NCBI RefSeq assembly: GCF_002091985.1
Contig: NZ_MKKX01000028.1
Coordinates: 62,001 to 126,000, forward strand
Direction: 5' to 3'
Length of the DNA: 64,000 nt
From: Rhodococcus sp. 1163
GTDB taxonomy: Bacteria; Actinomycetota; Actinomycetes; Mycobacteriales; Mycobacteriaceae
Below, piece by piece: positions 16,457 through 25,235 of this stretch. Made by a program: the position numbers and the translations under genes. Position 1 is the first letter of the stretch; every line of letters begins with the position of its first letter. The notes under the pieces are model-generated. The model saw nothing but the letters and a program-made list of their open reading frames with translations, was not told the DNA's origin and did not search any database.

Positions 16457-18643
16457 TCACATGAGCTTGGTCGACTCGAGTTCGCGCAACAGGTTCTTGT
16501 TGTAATCCATCAACGGCCGCCGAAGCACGAACCCCAGCAGCAGTATCGGCACGATGAACAGTACGAGCCAACCCAACGCCATCCAGTAGTCACCGTCGTA
16601 GACCCCTGCGATGGCTGAGCGGATCGCGTCGACGGCATGCGTCCCCGGTAGGAACGGGCTGATGTTCGGGAACCACTGTGGGAGCACCTGCAATGGGTAT
16701 GCGCCCCCGGAACCGGCGATCTGGAAGACGAGTAGAAGTACCGACAGCGCTTTGCCCGCATTGCCGAATGCTACGACGAACGTGTACGTGATCAGCGTGA
16801 ACACGAGGGAGCTCACCCAGGCGGCAAGTATCAGCAGCCACGGGTGTGCGGGCTCCACCTGGACGAACAGGATCAAGCCGATGCTGACGAGTGTGCTCTG
16901 CGCGAACCCGACGAGTGCGAAGATCCCGTACCGCCCGATGTAGGTCTGATCGGGAGTCAACGACTCTCCTTGCGGCAGCGCGCCCACCGGCACATCGACG
17001 CGGATCGCCACCGACGCCAGTAACGCGCCGACCCACAATCCGAGCATCAAGTACAGCGGGGTCATCGCACTACCGAAGCTGGCCACGGCGAACACCGGCA
17101 CCCGCTCGAGCTGCACGGGTTTCGACAACGAGGTGGCCAGCATCCCCGGGTCGTTGCCGATTGCGTCGGTGAGTGCGCGGAGGTCTCCCGTGTCGATGGC
17201 CTCCGCCAACGCCATGGACAGTCCGTCGAAGCGGTCGGCCGCATCCGTGAGGGAATCAGAGACCGACGAGGTCGTCGACTGTGCCTGTGCGAGACGATCG
17301 AGAAGTTTGTCCGTACCGCCGGAGAGTGTCGCCGTAGCAGTGGACAGGTCGTTGCCGACCGTCGCTATGCCGTCGTCGATCGAGGACAGTGTGGAGCCGA
17401 GGGCCTCCAGCTTCGGCCTCAGGCTGGTGTCGTAGGCATTCTTGGCGCTCTCGATGGCCTCCCTCGCGTCAGCCACCAGGCCGAGTGCCTCCTGGCGGGC
17501 GGCGCCCGTGTCGGCGTTGTTGTTGCGCAGTTGCAACGCCGCGTTCTCGAGGCCGTCCCGCAGCGCCTGCTGGCGCGCGATGGCGTTGTCGAGCCGTGAG
17601 ACTACGAGGTCGAAAGCGCCCCTGGCGATGTCGGGGATCAGCGGCGCGACCGTGGCCACGGCACTGTCACGCGCGCGGACATATTGATCGACCTGCGTCT
17701 GTACCCGTGCTGCCAACGCCTCGACGGTGTCCGCGCTGCTGCTCGATTGGTCATCGAGTGATGCATAGACGTCGTCGATGCGGTCCGACACCGCTTGATA
17801 GCTCGCGTCGCTCGCCGACAGCGCGCCGCCGAGCGAACCTGCCGCCGAGGTCAAAGTCGACGTCAGCGAACGTGCGGCATCTGCACCGCCGCTGATGGCG
17901 TCGGAGGCCTGCTGCAGCGCGCGTCCCGAAGACGCGGCCAGGTCCGAGGCGCTTGTCACCAGTGGGACGCTCGATGAGATCAGTGCGGTGAAAATATCCG
18001 CGGTGCCTGCGCCCGACCGGAGCTGCGCCGCGATCTGACCGACTCCCGCCTCGAGGCGGGACAAGGCGGCCTGGGTGTCGGGGTCGTTCAGTTCCTCGGA
18101 GAGCGAGGAGATGATCCGTAGTCCTACTTCACCGAGCGTGGCGGCGAAGGCCTCGTTGATGTTCGTCGACACCTCGGTCGCGCCCTGTTCGGTGATGTTG
18201 GGGGCGAGCGCGTTCTTCTTCTCGTTGGTGTAGTACTCGATCGCGGTCCGCTGACCGCCGTCCTCGTAGAACGTCATCATGTCGGTGCTGAACTCCGGCG
18301 GTAGCACGAGGGCGGCGTAATACTCGCCCGACCTCGTGCCTTCGATCGCGTCGTCCCGTGAGGTGATCACCCAGTTCAGATCGTTGTTCGCCCGCAGCGC
18401 GGAGATTGCCTGCTCGCCGATGTTCACCCGTAGCGGGATGAGAGCACTCTGGTACCCCTCGTCGGTGTTGGCCACCGCGACCGTGAGGTTCTTGGTGTTG
18501 CCGAACGGGTCCCAGGTGGCAATGACGTTGAACCACGTGAACAGCGAGGGGATCATGACCAGCCCTGCCAGGACGATGATCGCCATCACGTTGGTGGTGC
18601 TGCGACGCAGGTCGCGGCGAACGAGCGTCCAGGCGTTCCTCAC
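16457..18643 (-). CDS. YhgE/Pip family membrane protein
   Basis: A 728-aa membrane protein of the YhgE/Pip (phage-infection-protein) group, related to the ABC-2-type membrane fold. One helix at the N-terminus (MAIIVLAGLVMIPSLFTWFN) is followed by WDPFGNTKNLTVAVANTDEG, the hallmark of the family. Next is a long extracytoplasmic coiled-coil-prone region (about 200-470, many Ala/Asp/Ser heptads), then five to six C-terminal helices (GLWVGALLASVAIRV... to GWLVLFIVPILLLGFVLR). Starts at GTG 18643 within the stop of a larger paralogue, so the two are translationally coupled. Family members are linked to ESX-like secretion or phage adsorption in other bacteria; no such genes lie here. Confidence 0.82.
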   Translation of the reverse strand: MRNAWTLVRRDLRRSTTNVMAIIVLAGLVMIPSLFTWFNVIATWDPFGNTKNLTVAVANTDEGYQSALIPLRVNIGEQAISALRANNDLNWVITSRDDAIEGTRSGEYYAALVLPPEFSTDMMTFYEDGGQRTAIEYYTNEKKNALAPNITEQGATEVSTNINEAFAATLGEVGLRIISSLSEELNDPDTQAALSRLEAGVGQIAAQLRSGAGTADIFTALISSSVPLVTSASDLAASSGRALQQASDAISGGADAARSLTSTLTSAAGSLGGALSASDASYQAVSDRIDDVYASLDDQSSSSADTVEALAARVQTQVDQYVRARDSAVATVAPLIPDIARGAFDLVVSRLDNAIARQQALRDGLENAALQLRNNNADTGAARQEALGLVADAREAIESAKNAYDTSLRPKLEALGSTLSSIDDGIATVGNDLSTATATLSGGTDKLLDRLAQAQSTTSSVSDSLTDAADRFDGLSMALAEAIDTGDLRALTDAIGNDPGMLATSLSKPVQLERVPVFAVASFGSAMTPLYLMLGLWVGALLASVAIRVDVPVGALPQGESLTPDQTYIGRYGIFALVGFAQSTLVSIGLILFVQVEPAHPWLLILAAWVSSLVFTLITYTFVVAFGNAGKALSVLLLVFQIAGSGGAYPLQVLPQWFPNISPFLPGTHAVDAIRSAIAGVYDGDYWMALGWLVLFIVPILLLGFVLRRPLMDYNKNLLRELESTKLM

Positions 18644-21273
18644 TCGCGCTCACCCCGTTCGACTCGCTCGTCGGAATCCACGTCGGGTGTCTCCCTCTCC
18701 TCATCCATCTTCGATGTACTCGGGAACGTCGCATCGTGCCCGGTGCCGGTACGCACGAGCACGCGGCGCAGTTCGGTGTCGGACATCTCACCCAGTTCTT
18801 CGGCGAAGCCGATACTCTGCTCGATGTATTCGAGCGTCACGAGGAAGCCGATGACGAGCAGAGAGAACAGCACCCAGAGGCCGAGGAGCGGGGCCTTACC
18901 GCCGGGGATCAGCCACGCGAGGAGTCCGAGGGACAGCATGACCATGAGGGTGACGGCGAAGGTGGCCCGCAGCACAGTTGGATAGTTCTGCCTGAAGCGA
19001 CGTGCCCTGGCCCTGACGACCCGCCGGTATCGTCCCCCGTTCGACAGTGCATGGATGATCTGCGGCAGCTGGTAGCGGCGCCCGGTGATGTGAACGTCCT
19101 CGGTCACGAACAGCTGCGTGGTGGCGATCCTGCGGCTGAACAGTAAAGCGAAGTTGCCGAGCCGGATACGGAGGACGAGCCCGAGGAGGAACGACAGGGC
19201 GACGAACCCCGCCAGAGCTGCCATGTTCTTCCAGTAGTGGTCACCGTAGAAGCCGCTGATCGTCTCCCGCATGGCGTCGATACCGTAGGTGAACGGGAGA
19301 GCGGGGTACAGGGCGCGGAAGAACCCCGGCATCAGTTCGATCGGATACAGGCCCGCAGCGCCGGGGATCTGCACGATGACGAGCAGGATGCACAGCCCCT
19401 TGCCCACATATCCGAGGGCGACCGAGAGCGCGTAGATGATGCTCAGGTACGCCGACCCGATGAGCACGCTGGTGGCCACGAACGCGAGAGCACCGACCGT
19501 CTCCACGCCGATGACGAGGTTGCCGATCGAGAGGACCAACGCTTGGACGACGCCCATCGCGGCGAGCAGCATCCACCGCCCGAGATAGGCCTGCCTGACC
19601 GTCAGCCCGTCGATCGACTCTTCATCGACTTCGAGCTTGAAGATGACCACGAGCACGAACGCGCCGATCCAGAGCGAGAGGTTCGCGAACAGGGGTGCCA
19701 TCGCAGAGCCGTAGGCCGCGACCGGGAACACCGGGTGTTCGTCCACCTCTACGGGCGATGCCATGAACTGCGCGATCTGTTCGGCATCGAGTCCTGTCAG
19801 TGTGCGGAGCGTGTCCCAGGCGTCCGCCGTGCTGAGCGCGACCACATCCGTCCGCACACGATCGAGTCCGGCCTCCACCCCGGCGAGATTGCCGTCGAGC
19901 GAGTCGAGTGCCGTCGACGTCGCATCGAGTTGGACGCCGAGACTCGTGAGCAGATTCTGCGCCTGCCCCAGCTGTGCGCGCTGTGAGTCGATCGCCGAGG
20001 ACAGGGCCCCCGCGCTTGCCGACAGTCGCGACATCGCGCCGTTGAGTTCCGGCCCTGTCAGCAACAGAACGTCGCGGACGGACCGCGCCGAGGAACCCGC
20101 AGCCTGCGCGGCGGTGTCGATGGCGTCCGCCGAGCTCCGGATCGCCGTCGTCGCCTCGGCCACGACGGAGTTGAGTTGCTGCACGCGGGCGAGGATGTTC
20201 TGGTCGTCGGGGATGCGGTCCTGCAGCGCGGTGACAGCCTCGCTCAACCGAGCGGACAGCTCGGAATTCGGAACCGTCGCGGCCAGCAGCGCCTGGACTT
20301 CACCGAGTGCTTCGCCGGTTCTGGCGACGACCTCGTCGGCATCGTCCAGCCCGGAGCCGACTGCGACGCCTGCGCGCTCGAGCCCCGACGTCACCCTCGC
20401 GACCGACCCGTTCAGCGTCGACGCGGCGTCGGCCAGGAGCGTGGCGCCCGAGACGTAGGCGGTCGTCAACGAGCCGGTGAAGTCGGCCAGTTCCTGCTGC
20501 GCCTCGTCTGCGATCTCTCGAGCCTGGCCGACGGCGGTCTGTACCTCGCCCAGTGTGGCGTCGACCGTGCCGAGCGTGTCTCCCGCAGAACCGAGACCGC
20601 CCCGGGCGCTGGACAGCCCCTCCTTGATATCTCCGATCCGCTCGCGCGCCGACGCAACCGTGCCGACCGCTCGATCGAGCACGTCGACGGTGTTGTTCTG
20701 GGCGTCTTTCAGCCTGCGTTCGACATCGTCGCCGGTGTCGGTCAACTCCTCGGCGACCGCCTTGGCGACGACCGAGACGAAAGTGCTGTTGACCTGCGTG
20801 TCGAGGGTGGTTGCGCCGACGTCGGTGATTTTCGGAGCGACCGCGTTCGCCTTCTCGTTCACGTAGTACGTGAGGGTGGGGGGCGTGAAGGCGCCGGAGG
20901 TGATACTGAGGAGATCACGGGTGAAATCCGGTGGGATGATGATGGCGGCGTAGCTCGATCCGCTCCGGACCGCCTCCATCGCGTCGTTCTCGTCCATGAA
21001 CTGCCACCCGAGTCGATCGTTCACTTCGAGTTGGTCGATCAGCTGACTGCCGACGTCGACATCACCCGTTGCGGTCGAGGTGCCACCCTCGTCCTGGTTC
21101 ACGACCGCGACGCTGACGTTCGCAGTTTCCGAGAACGGATCCCAGAACGCCGCGATATTGACCCAGGCGTACAGCGATGGGGTGATCATGACGCCGAGGA
21201 TGACGATCCACGCTTTGCGCACGAGCGCGAGCCGTCTGACATCTCGCGAGAACACGCGAAAGACGTTGCGCAT
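18640..21273 (-). CDS. YhgE/Pip family membrane protein, larger paralogue
   Basis: An 877-aa paralogue of the downstream gene. It starts at ATG 21273 with AGGGAGATATAG upstream. Same layout: N-terminal helix (AWIVILGVMITPSLYAWVNI), AAFWDPFSETANVSVAVVNQ, a long extracellular helical region (about 200-500), then the ABC-2-like helices. It carries an extra segment of about 150 residues with two further helices near the C-terminus (FAVTLMVMLSLGLLAWLIPG, LGLWVLFSLLVIGFLVTLEY) and an acidic/basic tail. The pair probably forms a heteromer. No ATPase partner is adjacent. Confidence 0.82.
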   Translation of the reverse strand: MRNVFRVFSRDVRRLALVRKAWIVILGVMITPSLYAWVNIAAFWDPFSETANVSVAVVNQDEGGTSTATGDVDVGSQLIDQLEVNDRLGWQFMDENDAMEAVRSGSSYAAIIIPPDFTRDLLSITSGAFTPPTLTYYVNEKANAVAPKITDVGATTLDTQVNSTFVSVVAKAVAEELTDTGDDVERRLKDAQNNTVDVLDRAVGTVASARERIGDIKEGLSSARGGLGSAGDTLGTVDATLGEVQTAVGQAREIADEAQQELADFTGSLTTAYVSGATLLADAASTLNGSVARVTSGLERAGVAVGSGLDDADEVVARTGEALGEVQALLAATVPNSELSARLSEAVTALQDRIPDDQNILARVQQLNSVVAEATTAIRSSADAIDTAAQAAGSSARSVRDVLLLTGPELNGAMSRLSASAGALSSAIDSQRAQLGQAQNLLTSLGVQLDATSTALDSLDGNLAGVEAGLDRVRTDVVALSTADAWDTLRTLTGLDAEQIAQFMASPVEVDEHPVFPVAAYGSAMAPLFANLSLWIGAFVLVVIFKLEVDEESIDGLTVRQAYLGRWMLLAAMGVVQALVLSIGNLVIGVETVGALAFVATSVLIGSAYLSIIYALSVALGYVGKGLCILLVIVQIPGAAGLYPIELMPGFFRALYPALPFTYGIDAMRETISGFYGDHYWKNMAALAGFVALSFLLGLVLRIRLGNFALLFSRRIATTQLFVTEDVHITGRRYQLPQIIHALSNGGRYRRVVRARARRFRQNYPTVLRATFAVTLMVMLSLGLLAWLIPGGKAPLLGLWVLFSLLVIGFLVTLEYIEQSIGFAEELGEMSDTELRRVLVRTGTGHDATFPSTSKMDEERETPDVDSDERVERGERE

Positions 21274-21480
21274 CTATATCTCCCTGCGGGTCACGTCTCG
21301 GGGCCGAACGGCGATGCCGGACTGCCGGGGGAGTCGGTCTGGGCGGGTCGATCCTCTCGAACTGTAACCCTTACCGGTGGAGACGACATTTCGTTCGCCT
21401 ACACCGGGCGAGCAGGCACGATGGGCGTCACTGTCGACTTTGGCGGGGCCGGTAACGAGAATCCGCCGAAGCGCGCTCGA

Positions 21481-22050
21481 TCAGGTGATGCCGGTGGTGA
21501 GCAGCGCGGCCAGTTCGGCATAAGCCTGCGAGTCTTCGAGCCCGGTGCGCTCGGCCACCTCGCGGCTCTGGATTCGAGCCATCGTCGTTGCAGTTACATC
21601 GGCAACGAAGACGGCGTGGACTCCGCGGACGTCCCCGGCCGAAGTGCCTTCGTCGATCAGTTGCTGCACGCGTTCGGCAGCAATAGCGGTGTTCTGCTCG
21701 TAGACCTCGCGGGCGGGGGGGAAGGCTGCGAGATCGTCCATGAACTGCGCCGACGCGGGTTGCAGTGCGACGCCGACCGCCGACAGGTACTCGGTCAGTC
21801 GCGCGCCGGTCCCGTCGACGGTGGCGATGGATGCCTCGACCCGGTCGGTTGCGCCACGGAAGAAGTGAATGGTCGCGGTCCGCACGAGCTCGTCCTTGCT
21901 CCCCGCCAATGTGTACAGCGTCGACTTGCTGCAGCGCAGGCGTGCCGCGATGTCCTCGAGCGTCAGGTGCGCGAATCCTTCGTCGAGGAACAGTGCGACC
22001 AGTTGGTCGAAGAGCTGGGCGCGCCGGACAGTCGCGTGAGCTGCGGTCAT
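21481..22050 (-). CDS. TetR family transcriptional regulator
   Basis: A 189-aa repressor. The N-terminal helix-turn-helix is LTLEDIAARLRCSKSTLYTL, and the C-terminal ligand domain is unremarkable (TEYLSAVGVALQPASAQFMD...). Start ATG 22050 was chosen because the TetR fold begins about ten residues later; the longer frame reaches into the promoter. It is divergent from an acyl-CoA dehydrogenase gene with a dense array of GTACTG elements between them, so it most likely senses an acyl-CoA or fatty acid and represses both genes. Confidence 0.85.
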   Translation of the reverse strand: MTAAHATVRRAQLFDQLVALFLDEGFAHLTLEDIAARLRCSKSTLYTLAGSKDELVRTATIHFFRGATDRVEASIATVDGTGARLTEYLSAVGVALQPASAQFMDDLAAFPPAREVYEQNTAIAAERVQQLIDEGTSAGDVRGVHAVFVADVTATTMARIQSREVAERTGLEDSQAYAELAALLTTGIT

Positions 22051-22061
22051 ACCGCGAAATG

Positions 22062-22119
22062 GTACTGCACTCGACGCCGCAGTACTGTATGCAGTACCGT
22101 GAGCGTGATTGCAGTACTG
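22062..22119. promoter_or_regulatory. TetR operator array: four GTACTG/CAGTAC half-sites
   Basis: GTACTG occurs at 22062-22067, 22082-22087 and 22114-22119, and its inverse CAGTAC at 22092-22097 and within two CAGTACTG palindromes (22080-22087, 22112-22119). GTACTG-TATG-CAGTAC at 22082-22097 is a perfect inverted repeat. The two CAGTACTG palindromes are 32 bp apart, three helical turns. The whole gap between the TetR start and the dehydrogenase ribosome binding site is covered. Confidence 0.75.
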
Positions 22120-22144
22120 TCCGTGGTTTCGTGAGGAGTGCCCA

Positions 22145-23290
22145 GTGCCCGTCGATCGCCTGCTGCCCACCGAGGAAGCCAAAGATCTCATCCAGCTCAC
22201 CCGTGACGTCGCGGACAAAGTGCTCGCCCCGATCGTCGACGCACACGAGAAAGCCGAGACGTACCCGGACGGCGTGTTCGCTCAGCTCGGTGAGGCAGGG
22301 TTGCTCAGCCTGCCGTTCCCCGAGGAATGGGGTGGCGGAGCGCAGCCGTACGAGGTCTACCTCCAGGTCCTCGAAGAGTTGGCGTCGAGATGGGCCGCGG
22401 TTGCCGTAGCCGTCAGCGTGCACAGCCTCGCCTGCTCGCCGCTACTGGCATTCGGAACCGAAGAGCAGAAGCAACGCTGGTTGCCGGAGATGCTCGGTGG
22501 CTCGCAGATCGGTGCCTACTCCCTGTCCGAGCCGCAGGCAGGATCCGACGCCGCCGCCCTTACCTGCAAGGCGGTGCCATCCGGCGACGGATACTCCGTC
22601 ACGGGAGCGAAAGCGTGGATCACCCACGGCGGCATCGCCGACTTCTACAATCTCTTCGCACGCACTGGTGAGGGATCGAAGGGCATCTCCTGCTTCCTGG
22701 TGCCCAAGAACCTCGACGGGCTCACCTTCGGCAAACCCGAGGAGAAGATGGGACTGCACTCGGTACCGACGACATCGGCGCACTACGACGGCGCCTACCT
22801 TCCAGCCGAACGCCGCATCGGTACCGAAGGGCAGGGCCTGCAGATCGCCTTCAGCGCACTCGATTCCGGCCGTCTCGGTATTGCCGCGGTCGCCGTCGGA
22901 ATCGCCCAAGCGGCCCTCGACGACGCGGTGGCCTACGCGAACGAACGCACGACGTTCGGCAAGAAGATCGTCGACCATCAAGGCCTCGGATTCCTGCTGG
23001 CCGACATGGCAGCCGCCGTCGACTCTGCCCGAGCTACATATATCGACGCCGCCCGACGCCGCGACAGCGGGCTCGACTACTCGCGAAGCGCATCCGTCGC
23101 CAAGCTCATAGCCACCGATGCCGCGATGAAGGTGACAACCGACGCCGTCCAGGTGTTCGGCGGATACGGATATACCCGAGACTTCCGTGTCGAGCGGTAC
23201 ATGCGGGATGCAAAGATCACGCAGATCTTCGAGGGCACCAACCAGATTCAGCGTCTCGTCATCGCGCGGGGCCTACGTTCGGCGGGTTAA
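22145..23290 (+). CDS. Acyl-CoA dehydrogenase
   Basis: A 381-aa flavoenzyme that introduces the alpha-beta double bond in acyl-CoA (fatty acid or branched-chain amino acid breakdown). Family motifs: YSLSEPQAGSDAAALTCKA (signature 1), WITHGGIADFYNLFAR, RTTFGKKIVDHQG and QVFGGYGYTRDFRVERYMRD (signature 2). The candidate catalytic Glu lies in QIFEGTNQIQRLVIARGL. Starts at GTG 22145 with GAGGAG seven bases upstream; an ATG at 22109 lies inside the operator array and is unlikely. Followed 8 bp later by a dienelactone hydrolase gene, so probably an operon under the divergent TetR. Confidence 0.9.
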   Translation: MPVDRLLPTEEAKDLIQLTRDVADKVLAPIVDAHEKAETYPDGVFAQLGEAGLLSLPFPEEWGGGAQPYEVYLQVLEELASRWAAVAVAVSVHSLACSPLLAFGTEEQKQRWLPEMLGGSQIGAYSLSEPQAGSDAAALTCKAVPSGDGYSVTGAKAWITHGGIADFYNLFARTGEGSKGISCFLVPKNLDGLTFGKPEEKMGLHSVPTTSAHYDGAYLPAERRIGTEGQGLQIAFSALDSGRLGIAAVAVGIAQAALDDAVAYANERTTFGKKIVDHQGLGFLLADMAAAVDSARATYIDAARRRDSGLDYSRSASVAKLIATDAAMKVTTDAVQVFGGYGYTRDFRVERYMRDAKITQIFEGTNQIQRLVIARGLRSAG

Positions 23291-23298
23291 CCTCGGAT

Positions 23299-24000
23299 AT
23301 GGCCGACATTCAGCTCGAGACTCCAGCAGGTCCTGTTTCCGCTGCACTGGAAGTGCCCACTGGGGAAGGGCCGTGGCCCGGTGTCGTGATCGTGCACGAC
23401 GCATTCGGACTGAACGAGGACGCCAGAAATATCGCGCGCCGGTTCGCCGATCAGGGCTACCTTGCGCTGGCTCCCGACTTGTACAGCCGGGGCGGAATGC
23501 GTAAGTGCGTCGTCGGGGTCTTCCGTGCGCTTCTCGGACAGAGCGGCGCCGCCGTGGACGATCTGCTCGGGGCTCGGGAGTATCTGCTCGCGCGTGAGGA
23601 TGTGACCGACAGCGTCGGGATCGTCGGGTTCTGCATGGGAGGTGGATTTGCTCTGCTGTTGGCGCCGAGGGGTTTCAGGGCGAGCGCGCCGTTCTACGGC
23701 GTCTCGCCGAAAGATATGGAGAAAGCACTCGACGGTGCATGCCCGATCGTCGCTTCGTACGGAAAGAACGATCCGAGCTTGATCGGTGCCGGCAAGAAGC
23801 TCGAAAAAGTGTTGTCCGACAAGGGAATCCCGCATGATGTGAAGACGTATCCAGGCGCAGGTCATGGTTTCGCGAACGCGCTGCCCGGCAACAGGAAAGC
23901 TGCGGTTCTACGACGGATCAGCGGTCTCGGCTTCAAAGAAGAGCAGGCCGAAGACGCCTTTGCCCGGGTGTTCGATTTCTTCGATCGACACCTTCACTGA
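23299..24000 (+). CDS. Dienelactone hydrolase family protein
   Basis: A 233-aa alpha/beta hydrolase. The nucleophile is Cys in GFCMGGGFA, the acid is probably Asp in SYGKNDPSL, and the histidine is in YPGAGHGFAN, the DLH triad. The N-terminal PGVVIVHDAFGLNEDARNIA is also typical. Role: hydrolysis of dienelactone or another ester/lactone; the real substrate is unknown. It lies 8 bp after the acyl-CoA dehydrogenase, and its stop overlaps the convergent repeat-protein gene by 7 bp. Confidence 0.85.
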   Translation: MADIQLETPAGPVSAALEVPTGEGPWPGVVIVHDAFGLNEDARNIARRFADQGYLALAPDLYSRGGMRKCVVGVFRALLGQSGAAVDDLLGAREYLLAREDVTDSVGIVGFCMGGGFALLLAPRGFRASAPFYGVSPKDMEKALDGACPIVASYGKNDPSLIGAGKKLEKVLSDKGIPHDVKTYPGAGHGFANALPGNRKAAVLRRISGLGFKEEQAEDAFARVFDFFDRHLH

Positions 24001-24734
24001 AGCTCGGACACGGGCTGCTTCCCTTTGAGCCAGCGATTGGGGAGCCGTCCGACCAGTTCGCCGAGCGGATTGACGGCAGCGGAAAGTATCTCGACCGAAT
24101 CCTGCAGGATGTCGACACTGACCCCCATGCGTTCCAGGTTCGGGGCAAGCGAAGCCAACGTCTCGGACAGGCTGACGAGCTGATCGAGGGGACCGCCCTT
24201 GGCCGTCAGGCGTTCGATGGCACCGCCCTCGGAGAGCAGTTGTTCGAGCAGGCCGCCCTCCTCGAGTGCGCGCTCGATGGCCCCGCCCTCCCTCGTGAGC
24301 CGATCGAGAAGACCATCCCCGGCCAGTAGACGTTCGAGGGGGCCGTCCTCGGCGAGCAACCTGTCGAGTGGCCCGCCTGTGGCGGTGACTCGATCGACGG
24401 GGCCGCCGTCGGCCAGCAGTCGTTCCAGCGTGCCTTCCTCCGCAGTCAATCGGTCGACGACACCACCGGGCGCGAGGAGTCGATCCAGCGGCCCACCTTC
24501 GCGAAGGGCGTTGCCGAAGGCGCGATCTTCCGAGGTCAGTTGCCCGAGTTGGGTGAGCAACTGCATGGTCCCACCCCGAGGATTGGCAAGGGAAGCGAGG
24601 TTCGACGGTTGGGCCGCGCCGGACTCCAGCACGAATCGGGTCGTGGAGAGGACCGTGCTGGTCACTTGCAGCGCAGTTTCCGTCATCGCGATCCCGGCAC
24701 GCGCAGGGAATGTGATCGCCGACACCCAGTTCAT
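23994..24734 (-). CDS. Hypothetical protein with eleven decapeptide repeats
   Basis: A 246-aa protein I do not recognise. Residues about 80-189 are eleven tandem ten-residue units with consensus G-G-x-[LIV]-[DE]-[RQ]-L-[LT]-x-[DE], for example GGPLDRLLAE, DGPLERLLAG, GGAIERLTAK. The N-terminal 80 residues are moderately hydrophobic. The C-terminal 57 residues end in NPLGELVGRLPNRWLKGKQP. No signal peptide or enzyme motif. The regular spacing of Gly-Gly and Leu suggests a solenoid or a helical repeat with a binding face. Start ATG 24734 lacks a good ribosome binding site. It overlaps the convergent hydrolase stop and lies next to the gdx gene. Confidence 0.65.
   Translation of the reverse strand: MNWVSAITFPARAGIAMTETALQVTSTVLSTTRFVLESGAAQPSNLASLANPRGGTMQLLTQLGQLTSEDRAFGNALREGGPLDRLLAPGGVVDRLTAEEGTLERLLADGGPVDRVTATGGPLDRLLAEDGPLERLLAGDGLLDRLTREGGAIERALEEGGLLEQLLSEGGAIERLTAKGGPLDQLVSLSETLASLAPNLERMGVSVDILQDSVEILSAAVNPLGELVGRLPNRWLKGKQPVSELQ
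24168..24497 (-). repeat. 30-bp coding repeats (eleven units)
   Basis: The DNA that encodes the decapeptide array: eleven in-frame 30-bp units, diverged at third positions but keeping GGNGGN starts and CTC/GAG cores. Divergence between units means an old array rather than a recent slippage product. Confidence 0.75.
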
Positions 24735-24759
24735 GGTTTTACTGTAACCGCTGGAGACA

Positions 24760-25074
24760 TCATGAAAGGACCTTCAAGCCGACCACACAGCCGACGATGC
24801 CCATCAGCAGCGCGACCTTGATCCACGACGCGGCCTCGTCGCCGGTGATCATTGCGTAGGTCACGGTGAGCGCGGCGCCGATCGCAACCCAGACCGCGTA
24901 GGCGGTGCCGGTCGGTAGCGTGCGCATCGCGAGCGCGAGACCGCCCATGCTGATCACGAGAGCGACCGCGAACACGATCGTCGGACCAAGTTTGGAGAAT
25001 CCGTCGGACTTGCCGAGGGCCGTTGCCCAGACGGCTTCGAAGGCGCCGGAGACGACCAAAATCAACCAAGCCAT
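24760..25074 (-). CDS. gdx: SMR family guanidinium exporter (Gdx/SugE)
   Basis: A 104-aa four-helix transporter of the small multidrug resistance family, Gdx (SugE) branch. Motifs: MAWLILVVSGAFEAVWATAL with the essential membrane Glu13, then MRTLPTGTAYAVWVAIGAAL, typical of the SugE rather than the EmrE branch. It exchanges guanidinium for protons as an antiparallel dimer. Start ATG 25074 was chosen because GGGAG lies ten bases upstream and the longer frame would be translated through the riboswitch. The upstream guanidine-III riboswitch supports the guanidinium substrate directly. Confidence 0.9.
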   Translation of the reverse strand: MAWLILVVSGAFEAVWATALGKSDGFSKLGPTIVFAVALVISMGGLALAMRTLPTGTAYAVWVAIGAALTVTYAMITGDEAASWIKVALLMGIVGCVVGLKVLS

Positions 25075-25091
25075 GCGTACAACACTCCCAT

Positions 25092-25132
25092 GCACCGTCT
25101 TGTCGCAGGCCGGGTACGGTGCGCTCGTCCGC
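25092..25132 (-). promoter_or_regulatory. Guanidine-III riboswitch (ykkC-III)
   Basis: The minus strand carries, in order, GGACGAG, GCACCGTACCCGG and ACAAGACGGTGC, the near-invariant blocks of the ykkC-III aptamer. GCACC pairs with GGTGC; in the reference form, as I remember it, the pair is GCGCC/GGCGC, so the helix is kept by a compensatory change. It ends 17 bp upstream of the gdx start, next to the GGGAG ribosome binding site. Guanidine binding should therefore expose the ribosome binding site and turn on the exporter. Confidence 0.92.
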
Positions 25133-25235
25133 TCGTCACAAAAGACTGGCACGACCGTACCGCAACGTACAGGTTCACAGGAACATCACAGCGAGCGTCC
25201 AGCGAGTGCGCAGGCGTCCGGTTCATGATGGTGGT

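Noticed and set aside
20176-22134. Long plus-strand frame (about 650 codons) opposite the larger Pip gene and the TetR gene
   Set aside because: It crosses the Pip promoter and the TetR gene, has Arg/Gly/Asp-rich low-complexity composition typical of antisense frames in GC-rich DNA, and no domain.
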